Part shown: positions 9,168-19,249 of the stretch, one piece after another | Numbering within the stretch: position 1 is the first letter of the stretch | Layout of the letters: each line of letters opens with the position of its first letter | Source of the DNA: Reticulitermes lucifugus | Taxonomy: Eukaryota; Arthropoda; Insecta; Blattodea; Rhinotermitidae | NCBI GenBank assembly: GCA_026260175.1 | Contig: JAKCWW010003952.1 | Span: 3,627 to 24,137, forward strand | Reading direction: 5' to 3' | DNA: 20,511 nucleotides | The notes under the pieces: model-generated | What the model was told of the DNA's origin: nothing | What the model saw: the letters and a program-made list of their open reading frames with translations, nothing else | Database searches by the model: none | Position numbers and translations under genes: made by a program

Positions 9168-9521
9168 AGTAACTTTGTATACAAAAAAAAAGGTAAAGGT
9201 AAAGTTCACCCTAGAACAGGCCATGAAGGCCCAGAGGGGCAGTAGAGTTATAGCTCTGCTCTTTCCTTAACCTCGGAGCTAGATGAGGGTGGGTGGTCAG
9301 CGCCACGCCCCGGCCGCTTTACCCCCGGGAATGACCCGGTACCCATTACACAGGAGGCTGGGTAGGCCCCAGGGCCGGTCTGGACGGGTGCTGAAAATCT
9401 CGCCCCCACCGGGATTCGATCCCCGGACCGTTCAGCTCGTAGCGAGTCGCTATACCGACTATGCTATCCCGGCCCACAACTTAAATACGAGATTTTAAGT
9501 TTACATATATACAAAGTTACT
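9168..9521. repeat. 14-bp inverted repeat flanking the SINE
   Basis: AGTAACTTTGTATA at 9168-9181 and its exact complement at 9508-9521 bracket the SINE. Direct repeats ACTTAAATACGAG (9479-9491) and ACTTAAATACGGG (9519-9531) lie on the right side only. These are not the duplications expected of SINE insertion. Confidence 0.6.
9189..9478 (-). repeat. SINE copy, near full length
   Basis: On the minus strand it starts with a tRNA-like head (GGGATAGCATAGTCGGTATA, then GGGGATCGAATCCC) at about 9475. The body includes the GC-rich CGGGGCGTGGCGCTGACC box. It ends in a short CTTTAC repeat followed by poly-T at about 9182-9200. This is the best-preserved of the SINE copies here and serves as the reference for the others. 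The shadow translation (GFDPRTVQLVASRYTDYAIP) is a string often seen in insect gene predictions. Confidence 0.8.
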
Positions 9522-9563
9522 TAAATACGGGCAGGCCGAAACAGGTCCATTAAGACCTAACTC

Positions 9564-9908
9564 ATGATGGATGATGATTATGATGATGAAATACAAGCAA
9601 TAGTACTCAAGTCTGCAAGTGAACAGTTAATCCCGAGAAAGGTGAAAACAGCAAAACATAGTAAAATGCTGTCGTTATTTATGAAATACTTCCCACAAGA
9701 ATGGGATTCGTCTACCAGCTGTACTTATAAAAAAAATATTGCCAACACCACGAGTGTGTCAAAATCACTAAAGAAGGCAAGCCATGATATGTGCTTTTAT
9801 GGCGAAAATGAATCACACAATGTGAAATTTACAAGGAATATTGTAGTAAAGGGAGTGCCAATTTCAATACAGAATTACAAAATAATGTTTTCAAGTTTAT
9901 TCTTTTAA
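9564..9908 (+). CDS. Unrecognised ORF with acidic N-terminus, 114 codons
   Basis: Starts MMDDDYDDEIQAIVLKSAS, continues with a basic, Lys-rich segment (RKVKTAKHSK, residues 26-35), then a Ser/Asn/Lys-rich stretch with SVSKSLKKASHD. I recognise no domain, signal peptide or membrane segment. The last roughly 12 codons (NYKIMFSSLFF) look intronic. A possible donor, AAAG|GTGAAA, lies at 9641/9642, which would make this a short first coding exon. It is about 670 bp downstream of the E2F/CRE-like site, with a SINE between. It may be an exon of an intron-nested gene, a transposon relic, or chance. Confidence 0.3.
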   Translation: MMDDDYDDEIQAIVLKSASEQLIPRKVKTAKHSKMLSLFMKYFPQEWDSSTSCTYKKNIANTTSVSKSLKKASHDMCFYGENESHNVKFTRNIVVKGVPISIQNYKIMFSSLFF

Positions 9909-10144
9909 GATGTCTGCCCTCTTAGTAATCGTAATTTGTTGAATTTTTCCGAAAACGTCTTAATAGGGTTCCACATACAAGACACTCAAAATAGGTGGTG
10001 CATGAGAAAGGCCACCAGTGGGTGCGTGTCAGTTTACAGGTGCATCACTGTCTAGGGCTATTTTCATCTTGCACGACAGATCCTGGTGTTATGAAAGACA
10101 CAGTCTTGAATATACAGTTTGGACTACAATGCCGCATGTAGATG

Positions 10145-10311
10145 TAGGCAGCTCCTGCATGACCTTAAGGAAACAAGAGGATACTGGAAACTGAAAGAGA
10201 ACCCACTAGATCACACTCTGTGGAGTTCACTTTGGAAGACGCCATGGACCTGTCATAAGACTACGAGATGATGATATATATATATATGAATATGTGTGTG
10301 TGTATCATCAT
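10145..10311 (+). mobile_element. LINE 3' end, family B, with microsatellite tail
   Basis: The plus strand reads CRQLLHDLKETRGYWKLKEN and then LDHTLW, followed by a frameshift. The nucleotide match continues to CCTGTCATAAGACTACGAG. The tail is ATGATGATA, (AT)n, (TG)n and TATCATCAT, whose 9-bp ends are perfect inverted arms. It is the same element end as at 7141-7421. Confidence 0.7.
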
Positions 10312-13300
10312 ATGGAAGAGTTCAAGAGCAGATAAATATTATGTCAGAAAAAACATTAAGCTTGCTCATTTAGGAACCAGTCACCAATCAGCACCTGTGA
10401 AAATGACTGACAGCATTTCCAAGCACAATCTGTGCAAGGAGTGTGATGATATGCAATACATCCCTGAGCTCCTTGTATCTGATGCCAGCTGGATAACTCT
10501 CTAGGGGGTTCAGTGCAATATCTTACTTGGAGTGGAGACCCTGTACTGCTCCACAGGAAGGATATTTCTTAAGTTACAATTGCTAAGTCTCACAGCACAT
10601 TTCCTGCCAAGCAGCACGCACAGGTTCTCCAGATTGTGCACAGACTTCCCACTCCACTTGTTCAGAAAGAACGCGCACAAGCACGTTAGAATTATGCACA
10701 GCACCAATAATAAGCTAGAATTTCTACACTTCAGCACAGACAAAGATTCATAATCAAGGAACAAGCCAGTGATCCACCAATAATATTGAGACATTACTTG
10801 TTTCTGCTCCCTGAAAGGCTAACAGGTAGAACACACAAAATATCAGGGATCACGGACACTTTATTCAAAGTCGCCACATGTTAGTTCCCGTATCGAGCAC
10901 CATCTATGATCAGTACTAAAAATAAAAATTCTTTAAATGGCAGAGGACTGTTGTCTATGAAGGGGCTGGGGTTAGAAAACATTCCCCTCAGCTGACAGAA
11001 GTGGATACATTCTGTCTTCATAATCGTGACTTAAACTCTTTCCAAACTCTACAGTGACACCAGCTCATTGATAACTGAACTTCTTGTTTAATGGCTGGGA
11101 TCAGTAGCAGATCACAAAGTCAATGACATACCACAAGCACAGCTTGCTAGATTCCGCTGATAATTAGAAACCTACCCATCGGTGCACTGTTACTTTAGGC
11201 TCCCAGCATACAATTAACAATGCATGGCTCCCCATATTATGCTGTGCAGAGCTACAAGGGTCCAGGCAACTTCATGGGACCTGCAGTTCATTGCATCACA
11301 AAGTCAGCACCACAGACATGGGAAAGATCTCTGCTGGTAAGACTGCGGTACAATCAATCTACAGGATTTTATTTCTAAGGAATACGTGACTGTACTGGTA
11401 CTGTTGTTACTACACAGATGTGGATGGTATGGTGACAATGCGGATGATGTTATAGGCATTCAGCATGCAAAAGAGGCCACTTAGGAGACAAGACAGATGA
11501 ATATAGCATGTTACAGCTGACACATAGAAATGATAGAAGGTAATATGCAAGGAAGACTTCACAGCCCCATCTGTGCCCCCCCCCCCCAAAAATACGATGA
11601 CAACCAACCTATGCTGAAAGCAGCAACAATGTGGGACACAAACCTTTCACAATGACACCAGCCACCACACAGAATAAACTGCAGTGTCTTTACCTTCTGA
11701 TTTTGGAGAAAAATACTCTTCAAATTAAAAGCCTCACTATTCTGCTCCAAAGATCAATTATTTGCATCATGCCAAACAATCCACTCAGTATCCTTGTCAT
11801 TGTTTACAAAATGCTCACTTTGTTACTGGTGCTATATCCAACCAAATCCCCAAGGAGGGGGACCACACCTTGTCAACTGTCTATGGCTAGCTTATTCTGT
11901 GTATTCTGTCAAGGCCACATACAACAACAACATACTTTCATGCTGTAACAGAATGTATAAATTGTCTGCTCACTTCCTCCTCTACACTACGGTCCTACAC
12001 GTTCAGCCATAAAAATGATCCAGTATTATTCTACAGAAATGAGTATCTCTTACTTAATGGTATGTCATGGCAGTGACTATGGAATCTACCGTCCACTGGA
12101 TGTAACAATGTGTTGTCTGGTAGCTCACTGCCAACATTTCAAAAGAACCTGAAGCCTCACTGTTCTACTGAAGATGGAGGCAGCAGTTTCCTTTGAAATG
12201 TAACCAGCTACAAGAACACACAACATCCCATGTCAGAAGATAGAAATCATTTTACAAACCATGTAACATCAAGGATGGTGATAACTTTTACAAGAAAATG
12301 CATTTAATCATGTGTTCATTTATTAATTAATTAATTCAGTCACTCCTTTATCAAACAGGACAACTTAGAACAAAGCACGGATCAATCCACTACACAGAGG
12401 GCATCCAGGTCTGCCTCCTGGAACCAATCTCCATGGCCATCATTAACTGCGAGACACTAACGGTAAGGAAACTGAAAGAATGGAGGAAAGATTCCAAAAT
12501 GTTTGCCCTTGAAAATTTTACTTTTATTGAAGACAGTAAGCTACACACTACAAGCATTACTTTACACCCTCCATGTTTTACAGTGTGAAGTATGTGCATT
12601 CATTCACAAGTATGACACATTTAGAACCACTGCTGCAGTATCTTGAGGACACCTGCTCTACAGTGAAATGGGATAGAATAAATGCAGATTTAGTCATTCA
12701 CACATGTACCACTCTAATCACTGCAAACCTGGTCCTCTAAAATGCTGGTGTCCACAGACAGGACCACGTGTCACGACACAGAATGCCACAACCTCAACAC
12801 ACCATGCCATTAACAACTCAAATCTCACAAACTAATCCTTGTTACACTTTTGTGATGGACGAGGCATATGGGAAAGAAAAGCCCAAGATTCAGAAGTATA
12901 GCAGATGCCATCAACACCCTCTCATGGCAATGGACAAGTAAAAATACAGAATTTGAGAATAATGTATGGCTGTTGTAGTGGACATCCCATAACACAAAAC
13001 CTGATAAAGTAAAATGCTGATTAAAACAAGAGTTTCGTATATTCCCTCGCATGTTAATTCATCTGATTATAAATGTGTAACACAAACATAGGCACAGATT
13101 CACATATGGTAACAAACCACAACTCAGTAACACAACATAATGTTAAAACCAAAAATGTATTCGGAGCACAAAAATCACATATGTTTTTCAGACAACTCAT
13201 AACTACAACTGAGACAAAGTTCATATGGGCATCATCTCAGAATGGCCATTTCTTCTTCCAAAACCCAGCCCCCCCCCACCTTCCTGAGAAATTTTCCACT

Positions 13301-13804
13301 AACCCAACAATACTAAGCAGCCCACACTCTTGAACCTGTCCCTCCTTTGCATGTCCCAATGCAAGCAACCATAGAGCAGTATAACAACCCCTGGCAAGGG
13401 CAGAAGGTCATAAAAAGACTGCTGACATCTCTAACCACAACAGATTCCTGGTACTTCCAAAAATGATTCCAAGAGTCTGCATGGTCCTTCAATGCTTGTG
13501 CTCTTAGTCGGGTTCTCCAAATACCTGGTGGTGGACCAGTTGGTACTTCCTACACATAAATCCCTCTCTTACAAGCAGCCCAACAAATGCCTCTTGTTAA
13601 TGCCAAAGACTGACTTCTTTTCATCTAAAGATCTATGTTTGTAGCACACTAACATTTAAGAGTAAAGGGTAGAAGCAACATTTGGTTCACACACTGGAAG
13701 TGAAACTACAGCTCCGATGACTGTTAAGCCAGTGATATATCCAAATATTCCTTGCCCCTCCCATCCTAGCCAAATGCTCAGCCATCCTTTATTTTCCTAC
13801 TCAA
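10312..13804. other. Long non-coding stretch, nothing recognised
   Basis: 3.5 kb of AT-rich, CpG-poor sequence with only short unconnected ORFs. Simple tracts include a 12-base poly-C at 11576-11587 and an ATTA tract at about 12322-12336. No tRNA-like boxes, LINE boxes or splice-flanked ORFs stood out. It lies in the proposed first intron. Confidence 0.5.
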
Positions 13805-13925
13805 ACTATACTAGGTGAGCTGTACAATTTATGAAGTTCCTCATTATGTAACATGCTCATGTTTCATCCTCCTTACATCAAAAATTTTCCAAGCACCTTA
13901 TTTTCAAACATTCATGCTTTAATAT
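13805..13925 (-). mobile_element. LINE reverse-transcriptase fragment, weak
   Basis: The minus strand gives ECLKIRCLENF, a stop, then KEDET and MRNFINC. These align loosely with the FE.KVLRKIFG and NEELxxLY region of LINE reverse-transcriptase C-termini. The same region appears in the element at 19250-20450 (FEKGLQKKIF and LHNEELHDLI). Orientation is inferred from that comparison only. Confidence 0.4.
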
Positions 13926-14152
13926 AAATACCTTATGTAACAGACATACAAGACAACCAGCAAAATTGTTTCATATATCCCAATCTTCAGCATTTTGCAC
14001 CAGAAGACAGTTTTTGAAATGAGTAACAACACACATTTCCTGAATGTATGTCCTAAATTCATTACAAACCTCCCTGTCTGCCAGAGTTGTTTCCATAAAT
14101 CTAAATTATGAATTCTCAAATGATTTATCACATAAAAGGTACAGGAAAAGCT

Positions 14153-14850
14153 GTCCCTGTCCAGGCCATGAAGGCATATAGGAGGAGCAGAGGTATGGCT
14201 CCACTCATTTTTGGGCGTGTTCCCATAGCCGTGAGAAGGGCTTATTTGCTTCGCCATGTCTGCCTGTCTGTCCGGTAGTCCAAATGTATCAGCGTGGCTC
14301 CCGCTGGGTGGATTTTCGTGAAATTTCATATTCGGTACTTTTACAAAAATCGGTTAAAAACCCCCCCAATTTGGTCAAGATTGGACAAAAATATCTGGCA
14401 CTTTACATGAAGACGTGTTTTGTATTGTTGGTGCAAAAATGCAGAAAACCATAGCTGTGCTTCCACAGCAACACTTTCGACATTTATTGCATTGTTAACA
14501 GTGACATGTTATGTCAAAATACAAAGGAAACACGCTGTGGCATTTCCAGGGCAACAATGGTTATGCAAATGTGCCACAATGTTACATTACACGTACGTTG
14601 CCTACCTTGTTAACCTTGGCACTAGATGGAGCAGAGATTTTGTTAAATGGATAAAAAGAAGTTGTCCATGTACTTAAGCACCATGCCTGGTATATGTACA
14701 TGGCACCTCAGATGGAAGTGAACGACTTCATACTCCAGCCACTTTCCCCCTAGAAAGAAATAATTTGTGGGCCCCAGGGCCAGTATGGATGTCACAGAAA
14801 AGAGATCCCTGTCCTGCTGTGAATCAAACCCCAGTTATCCAGCCCACAAT
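14153..14850 (-). repeat. SINE copy interrupted by an insertion
   Basis: 14153-14213 matches the SINE tail side (CCAGGCCATGAAGGC, then GGTATGGCTCCACTC). Similarity resumes at about 14611 (TAACCTTGGCACTAGATG) and continues, diverged, to the head at 14765-14850 (GGGCCCCAGGGCCAGTATGG, then AATCAAACCCC). The roughly 395 bp between do not belong to the SINE. They begin with a CTGCCTGTCTGTCCGG-like stretch. No clear target duplication is visible. Confidence 0.55.
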
Positions 14851-15196
14851 AAGAAAGTTAAAATGATTACCTTCTCCATAAAATTAACAGCCGACGTATG
14901 GAAAACAAAATATTCTTGTAGTATTACTTCATGCACCATCAAGCTATCTTCAAAATTATATACATAATTTTCCACAATGCACATTGTTACCTATGAAGGG
15001 GTAATAATGCTTCAAATACAGCATAAAGTTCAGCACATTATAACCATACATTTAATGTGAGAGACTTTAAGCTCTGGACTTGCACAAAAATCTTTCCATC
15101 ACTTACTTCAGCTGCATAATTGCATGTGCTGATGCCAAAATGAAATCAGTGTGTGACATTTTGTATTCTCAAAGTGGTCACTATTAAGATTTGTCT
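14851..15196. other. Non-coding stretch, nothing recognised
   Basis: AT-rich sequence with short ORFs only. Confidence 0.5.
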
Positions 15197-15347
15197 TCTT
15201 CCAGGATGTGACACCATTCAGTCTGGTAGAAGAGTACCCACACTGACAGGATCCTCCATCATCAGGGTATCCTGATAATGAAGGCAGCAGGATCCACTGA
15301 AATGGCTGTATGCTTCTACCAGACTACATGGATTGACATCCCATAAG
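15197..15347. mobile_element. Foldback element with about 35-bp inverted ends
   Basis: The left arm is 15197-15232 (core GTCTGGTAGAAG) and the right arm 15312-15347 (core CTTCTACCAGAC). Outside the cores the arms still pair through GGATGTGACACCAT versus its diverged partner. The centre is itself a hairpin (ATCATCAGG, GTAT, CCTGATAAT), with GGATCC boxes on each side. The whole element could fold into one long imperfect hairpin. I recall this foldback type as common in insect genomes. Confidence 0.7.
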
Positions 15348-16912
15348 ATGGCAATCCTCAAATCCAGTACTCCTCTAAACACTGACTTATGTTGTGTTCA
15401 CACCACCACAAAAGTGTATGTTGTAATTACAGCATCATATAATATATGGTGAGATTACTGAAATTAACCAAGCAACAATGAAACTCAGCAAAACTCTACA
15501 CGTAGTTACTTCCAATACACACAATATTCCTCATATTGCACTTGGTAAGTTATAGAAAATAAATGCTCCATGAAACTCGCCATTTCTGTAACCAACCCAT
15601 AAACACCAACACTTTCCAATATTCAAAAATGTATAAAACATTAATAAGTAATGTGCAGCAAATGCTTTTTATGCCATGTTGGCACTGCCAAATACAGTCT
15701 GATGTACACCAAGTGGACATAAATAGGGCTTGGTATAAACTGTGGTTCTGAAGAACTTCAATCACAACATAGCCATTCCAAACATTGTGCATGGTGCATA
15801 TAACAACTATTACAGATAAGGGTATAAGAGTGCAACATGTATGAGAGGTCCCCATTATCCTAGTCCCTAACATCCACTGCCCCGTGTACACAGGACATTC
15901 TTTAGCGAGACCTATGTTAAAATTTTTCCCACCAATTCAGGATTGCATCCAACACAAAATGGTTCTGATCCTGCATGCATCTACCCCTGTAACCCACTCT
16001 CCTGCTCATGACAAAAGCTCTTGTGCACAATCAGTAAGACACAACTCTAAGACCTGAATAACCACTATAAAACTGGTGCAACATGCAAAAGAACAACACA
16101 AATGCACACATTGTGCATAAAATAAGTAGCAGATTTTGTACAGTTATTCTCCTTCTTTGCTGCAGTTTATAATAGATCATTACTTCTACTGGTTATTTAT
16201 ACTGCTGCCTGCATGTCAATGATGGCTGATAAATTCACCATAACTGTCAAAATATCACCAGCAAACAGTAAATTCTTAACGAATAATACACTGTTGTTAA
16301 TTGTTAAATTAATAACTTGCTTTATTCAACATTTATGCTGATATCACACATCACTGTTATCACGTTTCGAAAGAAAGCAGATGTGTTGCACTCACTCATG
16401 GCTCGAAATGGAACACCATTGGAAACAATATTTTCAGTAATTTCAAAACATTTTGCTCTGAAGTACAATAAAACTGCTTTCAACACAATGAGGTGCCAGA
16501 CCCAAGCAATGAGGCATTTTCAGCAAAAATGTTCAATTATGTTCATTTGTAAAAGGTACCATACAGTACCAAGCCAGTCTCCATTAACCCACATTTACAA
16601 TATTTCTGATGGGCAGAAATCCTCTGCTTAACTGGGATTCGCTTTACGTGGCACTTCTTGGATCCCAATTGACCATAAACAATGGGACCCCCTGCACCAA
16701 CAATAAATATGTCACATCTACATCAAACACAATAAAGAGCTTCTCTTACAGAAATTCTTATCACATGTTCAGCAAACCAATTGTGGTTGATAAGAGGCAC
16801 CTATTTTGCATTTTTGCAACATGAGAAGTGTAAAAGTAAATAACAGCAGACCACGATCAATAGGAAGTGTTCACTATCCTGTTATGACGTAGAACAATAT
16901 GACAGTCCCCTC
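15348..16912. other. Long non-coding stretch, nothing recognised
   Basis: The largest ORF (16317-16631, plus, 104 codons) has no recognisable domain, and its composition is like the surrounding AT-rich DNA. No element boundaries were found. Confidence 0.45.
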
Positions 16913-17025
16913 CTTATGAAGCTCACAATCCCTCAGTGGTTCAAGAAATGCACTGCCTTTTATGGAACCCCAAGTCCCTATCCTGAGCCAAACTAATCCA
17001 ATCCACACGCTCCCACCCAATTTCT
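16913..17025 (-). mobile_element. LINE 3'-end fragment, family A
   Basis: The sequence matches the extreme 3' end of the element at 19250-20450. GAAGCTCACAATCCCTCAG here corresponds to GAAGCTAACAGTCCCTCAG there. The blocks CACTGCCTTTTATGGAAC and TATCCTGAGCC also match, with about 38 bp deleted between the last two blocks. It is a second, more decayed copy in the same orientation. Confidence 0.6.
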
Positions 17026-17221
17026 TAAAGGCCCTTAATACTATCCACCAATCAATGCATATAACAGGAAAGAAGAAATATCACCAAATTTATATTCACA
17101 TAAAAGATGTACTGTTCTATACAGTACTGTACACTCGCTAACAAAACAGTAAAACATGAGACATTATGCCTTTTGTTCTCTTTCTGCACTGTTAACATAA
17201 ATTCTGCAGACAAACAGATGC

Positions 17222-17411
17222 TATGTAATGTGGCATTTATAATGCAATCAGCCTCATAATTGCCATGTCATCACTCATACAGGCCCATAACATTCTTCAA
17301 AACCTGATGTATCTCCATAAATAAGGTATTTATGACATGAAATCACCCTCATTATCACCATGTCATCACTCATAGGCACACATTCTTCACAAAAACTGTT
17401 CAGTATCCACA
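17222..17411. repeat. Two-copy tandem duplication, about 95-bp unit
   Basis: CCATGTCATCACTCATA at 17263-17279 recurs at 17358-17374. Similarity extends both ways: TGGCATTTAT versus AGGTATTTAT upstream, and CATTCTTCA blocks downstream. Each copy is roughly 95 bp with scattered substitutions and small indels. It is non-coding and its function is unknown. Confidence 0.65.
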
Positions 17412-17700
17412 AAAAATACAAATTTCACAGCAACAACTCAACACGAAGCGAAATGACAAACTAACATCTCACATCTTCACACACCATGCGACAGAAATGT
17501 GTCTACCACCTTGGTGACTGCCTTTAAATTTCTACCAACATGCAGAAATTTGAACACCAACCTACCAGACATAAAGCTATTTTTACATCCGCATATTAAA
17601 ACACTGATGTAAAACAGCTGATAAATATATTCCGACGCAAAGGAACTACTCTTTATAAGACATAGTACTAACCTACAAGTTATTGGTTTTGGCGACCAAC
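17412..17700. other. Non-coding flank of the CpG-richer region
   Basis: No feature recognised. A minus ORF overlaps here (17477-17743) but has no domain or start context of note. Confidence 0.4.
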
Positions 17701-18149
17701 TGCAGTATATCGATTTGGTAGCACACGGCCAGGAACAAAACACTATTATATCCCACTCATTATCCGGAAATAATTATGTCGGTTAACATTCGATTTCGAT
17801 GTCCCACATTAATAAGCCTGTTCAATTGAAAATATACATTAACACTCTGACGAGACACAAATTACACTCGTAATTTCGAAAACAGTATTTATACGGGCCG
17901 TATTACTAATACAATCAACCCCACACGCCCGCATCTTGGATTACGACTATCGCGGACGAACATTAATTTCGCCGATTGGCAATTGAAGACAGTAATGACA
18001 GTAGTGATACCAGTGAGCTTATAATTAAGTTGTCCGCAATATGAAACATACCGGAACACACACGAAAATAAATTCCAACCATTGTATTCCAAAGCTTACG
18101 AATCGCAATCGATCTTCCACAACGAAAAACACTTTACAATAATAACACT

Positions 18150-18386
18150 ATGGCCGAGAGAACAATGAACTTTGTGAACGCCATTCGAAGTGTCCTCTTT
18201 CGGCTTGGGTGCCTTGATAGGCCTACGCTCAATACTTCCTGTACTACAAACCTATCAGAGATCAGAGGTGACAGTATCCGTATTCTAGGAACATTCACGA
18301 ATGCAAGGAATGGTATGAATGAATGTAAAAGATGCTCACCACTCCTTCTTACAAATCCAAACGCTGCAGGATTCCTAATTTACTGA
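18150..18386 (+). CDS. Unrecognised plus-strand ORF, 78 codons
   Basis: The ATG has good context (A at -3, G at +4). The N-terminus MAERTMNFVNAIRSVLFRLG is Arg-containing and amphipathic, reminiscent of a mitochondrial presequence. A CKRC pair occurs near residue 60. Possible donors inside it are AGAG|GTGACA at 18267/18268 and AATG|GTATGA near 18311, so it may be a first exon rather than a whole gene. It sits in the CpG-richer segment, which favours a real transcript. I recognise no family. Chance remains likely at this length. Confidence 0.28.
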   Translation: MAERTMNFVNAIRSVLFRLGCLDRPTLNTSCTTNLSEIRGDSIRILGTFTNARNGMNECKRCSPLLLTNPNAAGFLIY

Positions 18387-18751
18387 AAACCTTCTTCCTT
18401 CCACACATCGTACACTATCGTGTACTATGGTCGAAATAACTTTTAAGACCTGTGATCTAATTGGTTAGAATAATACCCTCTGTCCTTACTTGTCGTGAAA
18501 ATACAACCAATCAGATGATATCTTATATACCATCATTAGAAATGTGGATTCCCAAGCAACCAATAGGGTAATAGCATTTAGTTAAGTGCCCGTATAGCAT
18601 TTCTTTCGACACAGAGCACCCCGTTTAATGCATAAAAATAATGTGGCAAAACGCAGAATGTTAGCAGAAACATAAAATCCTTATATGCGCATAAAATACA
18701 AATATTACATCCCAGCGACTCTCATTAGTAACTGTCACAAAATGTACTTAC

Positions 18752-18868
18752 CCAGCTGCAGAAAGCTCTCCGCACTCGCAGAGCATTTTTTTGCTCCAAA
18801 GAACTTGTTCATAGCCTCTTCACGATCTAAAACTCGAATGGATACGTCCCAGTAATCATCATAGGTGC
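18752..18868 (-). other. Candidate 117-bp exon with strong donor
   Basis: The minus strand is open from an acceptor-like ACATTTATTAG (AG at 18870-18869) to a near-ideal donor CAGCTGG|GTAAGTAC (GT at 18751-18750). It encodes YDDYWDVSIRVLDREEAMNK and then FFGAKKCSASAESFLQL. The length is a multiple of three and the phases match (1/1). The acceptor has a poor pyrimidine tract, so it may instead be the end of a 5' leader exon. I could not identify the peptide. Confidence 0.3.
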
Positions 18869-19249
18869 CTAATAAATGTTACATACTCAGGAAGTCTTTA
18901 ATTACCGAGCAAAATAATCAATTCTCAACGCCCGAAACCTTGTTAATCAACGACACTATCGCCATACGGTTTCCTCGCGAACTAGACTTCACCCTCTACG
19001 TGTGCTGACCTCTGCTGGATGTTAATTGCACTTCAACTTAAAAGAAATCCCTGCGCCACCACCCAGTAAACACCCAAAATGTTTCGTATCCATTCCCAAT
19101 TCCAGTATTTTTAAGCAATACGAATTACCGCAAAGTCAACCCCCCCTCCCCTCCCACACACCACTCGGGTCATCGGCATTAGACAGTAACTATTAACACT
19201 GACGGTTGCTTCAACATTGTAATAATTATTCGCATAGGAATACATAAAT

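Larger units (their letters stand above)
17740..19130 (-). promoter_or_regulatory. CpG-richer segment, candidate promoter/first-exon region
   Basis: CpG dinucleotides are clearly more frequent here (for example CGGGCCG, TCGCGGACG, CTCGCGAAC) than in the surrounding several kilobases. In an insect with germline methylation this marks an unmethylated promoter. Minus-strand donors at 18052|18051 (CCG|GTATGT) and 18752|18751 (CTGG|GTAAGT) could join a 5' leader exon to the acceptor at 5050, giving a 13-14 kb first intron for the CHD7-like gene. A plus-strand ORF starts at 18150, so divergent transcription is possible. No TATA box or initiator was confirmed. Confidence 0.4.

Noticed and set aside
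9283..9498. Plus-strand 71-codon ORF as a gene
   Set aside because: It lies wholly within the SINE copy; its peptide is a common SINE-derived artefact in insect gene sets.
13919..14329. 136-codon minus-strand ORF
   Set aside because: It spans a SINE tail, the insertion splitting it and AT-rich flank, so it is not a single coherent gene.
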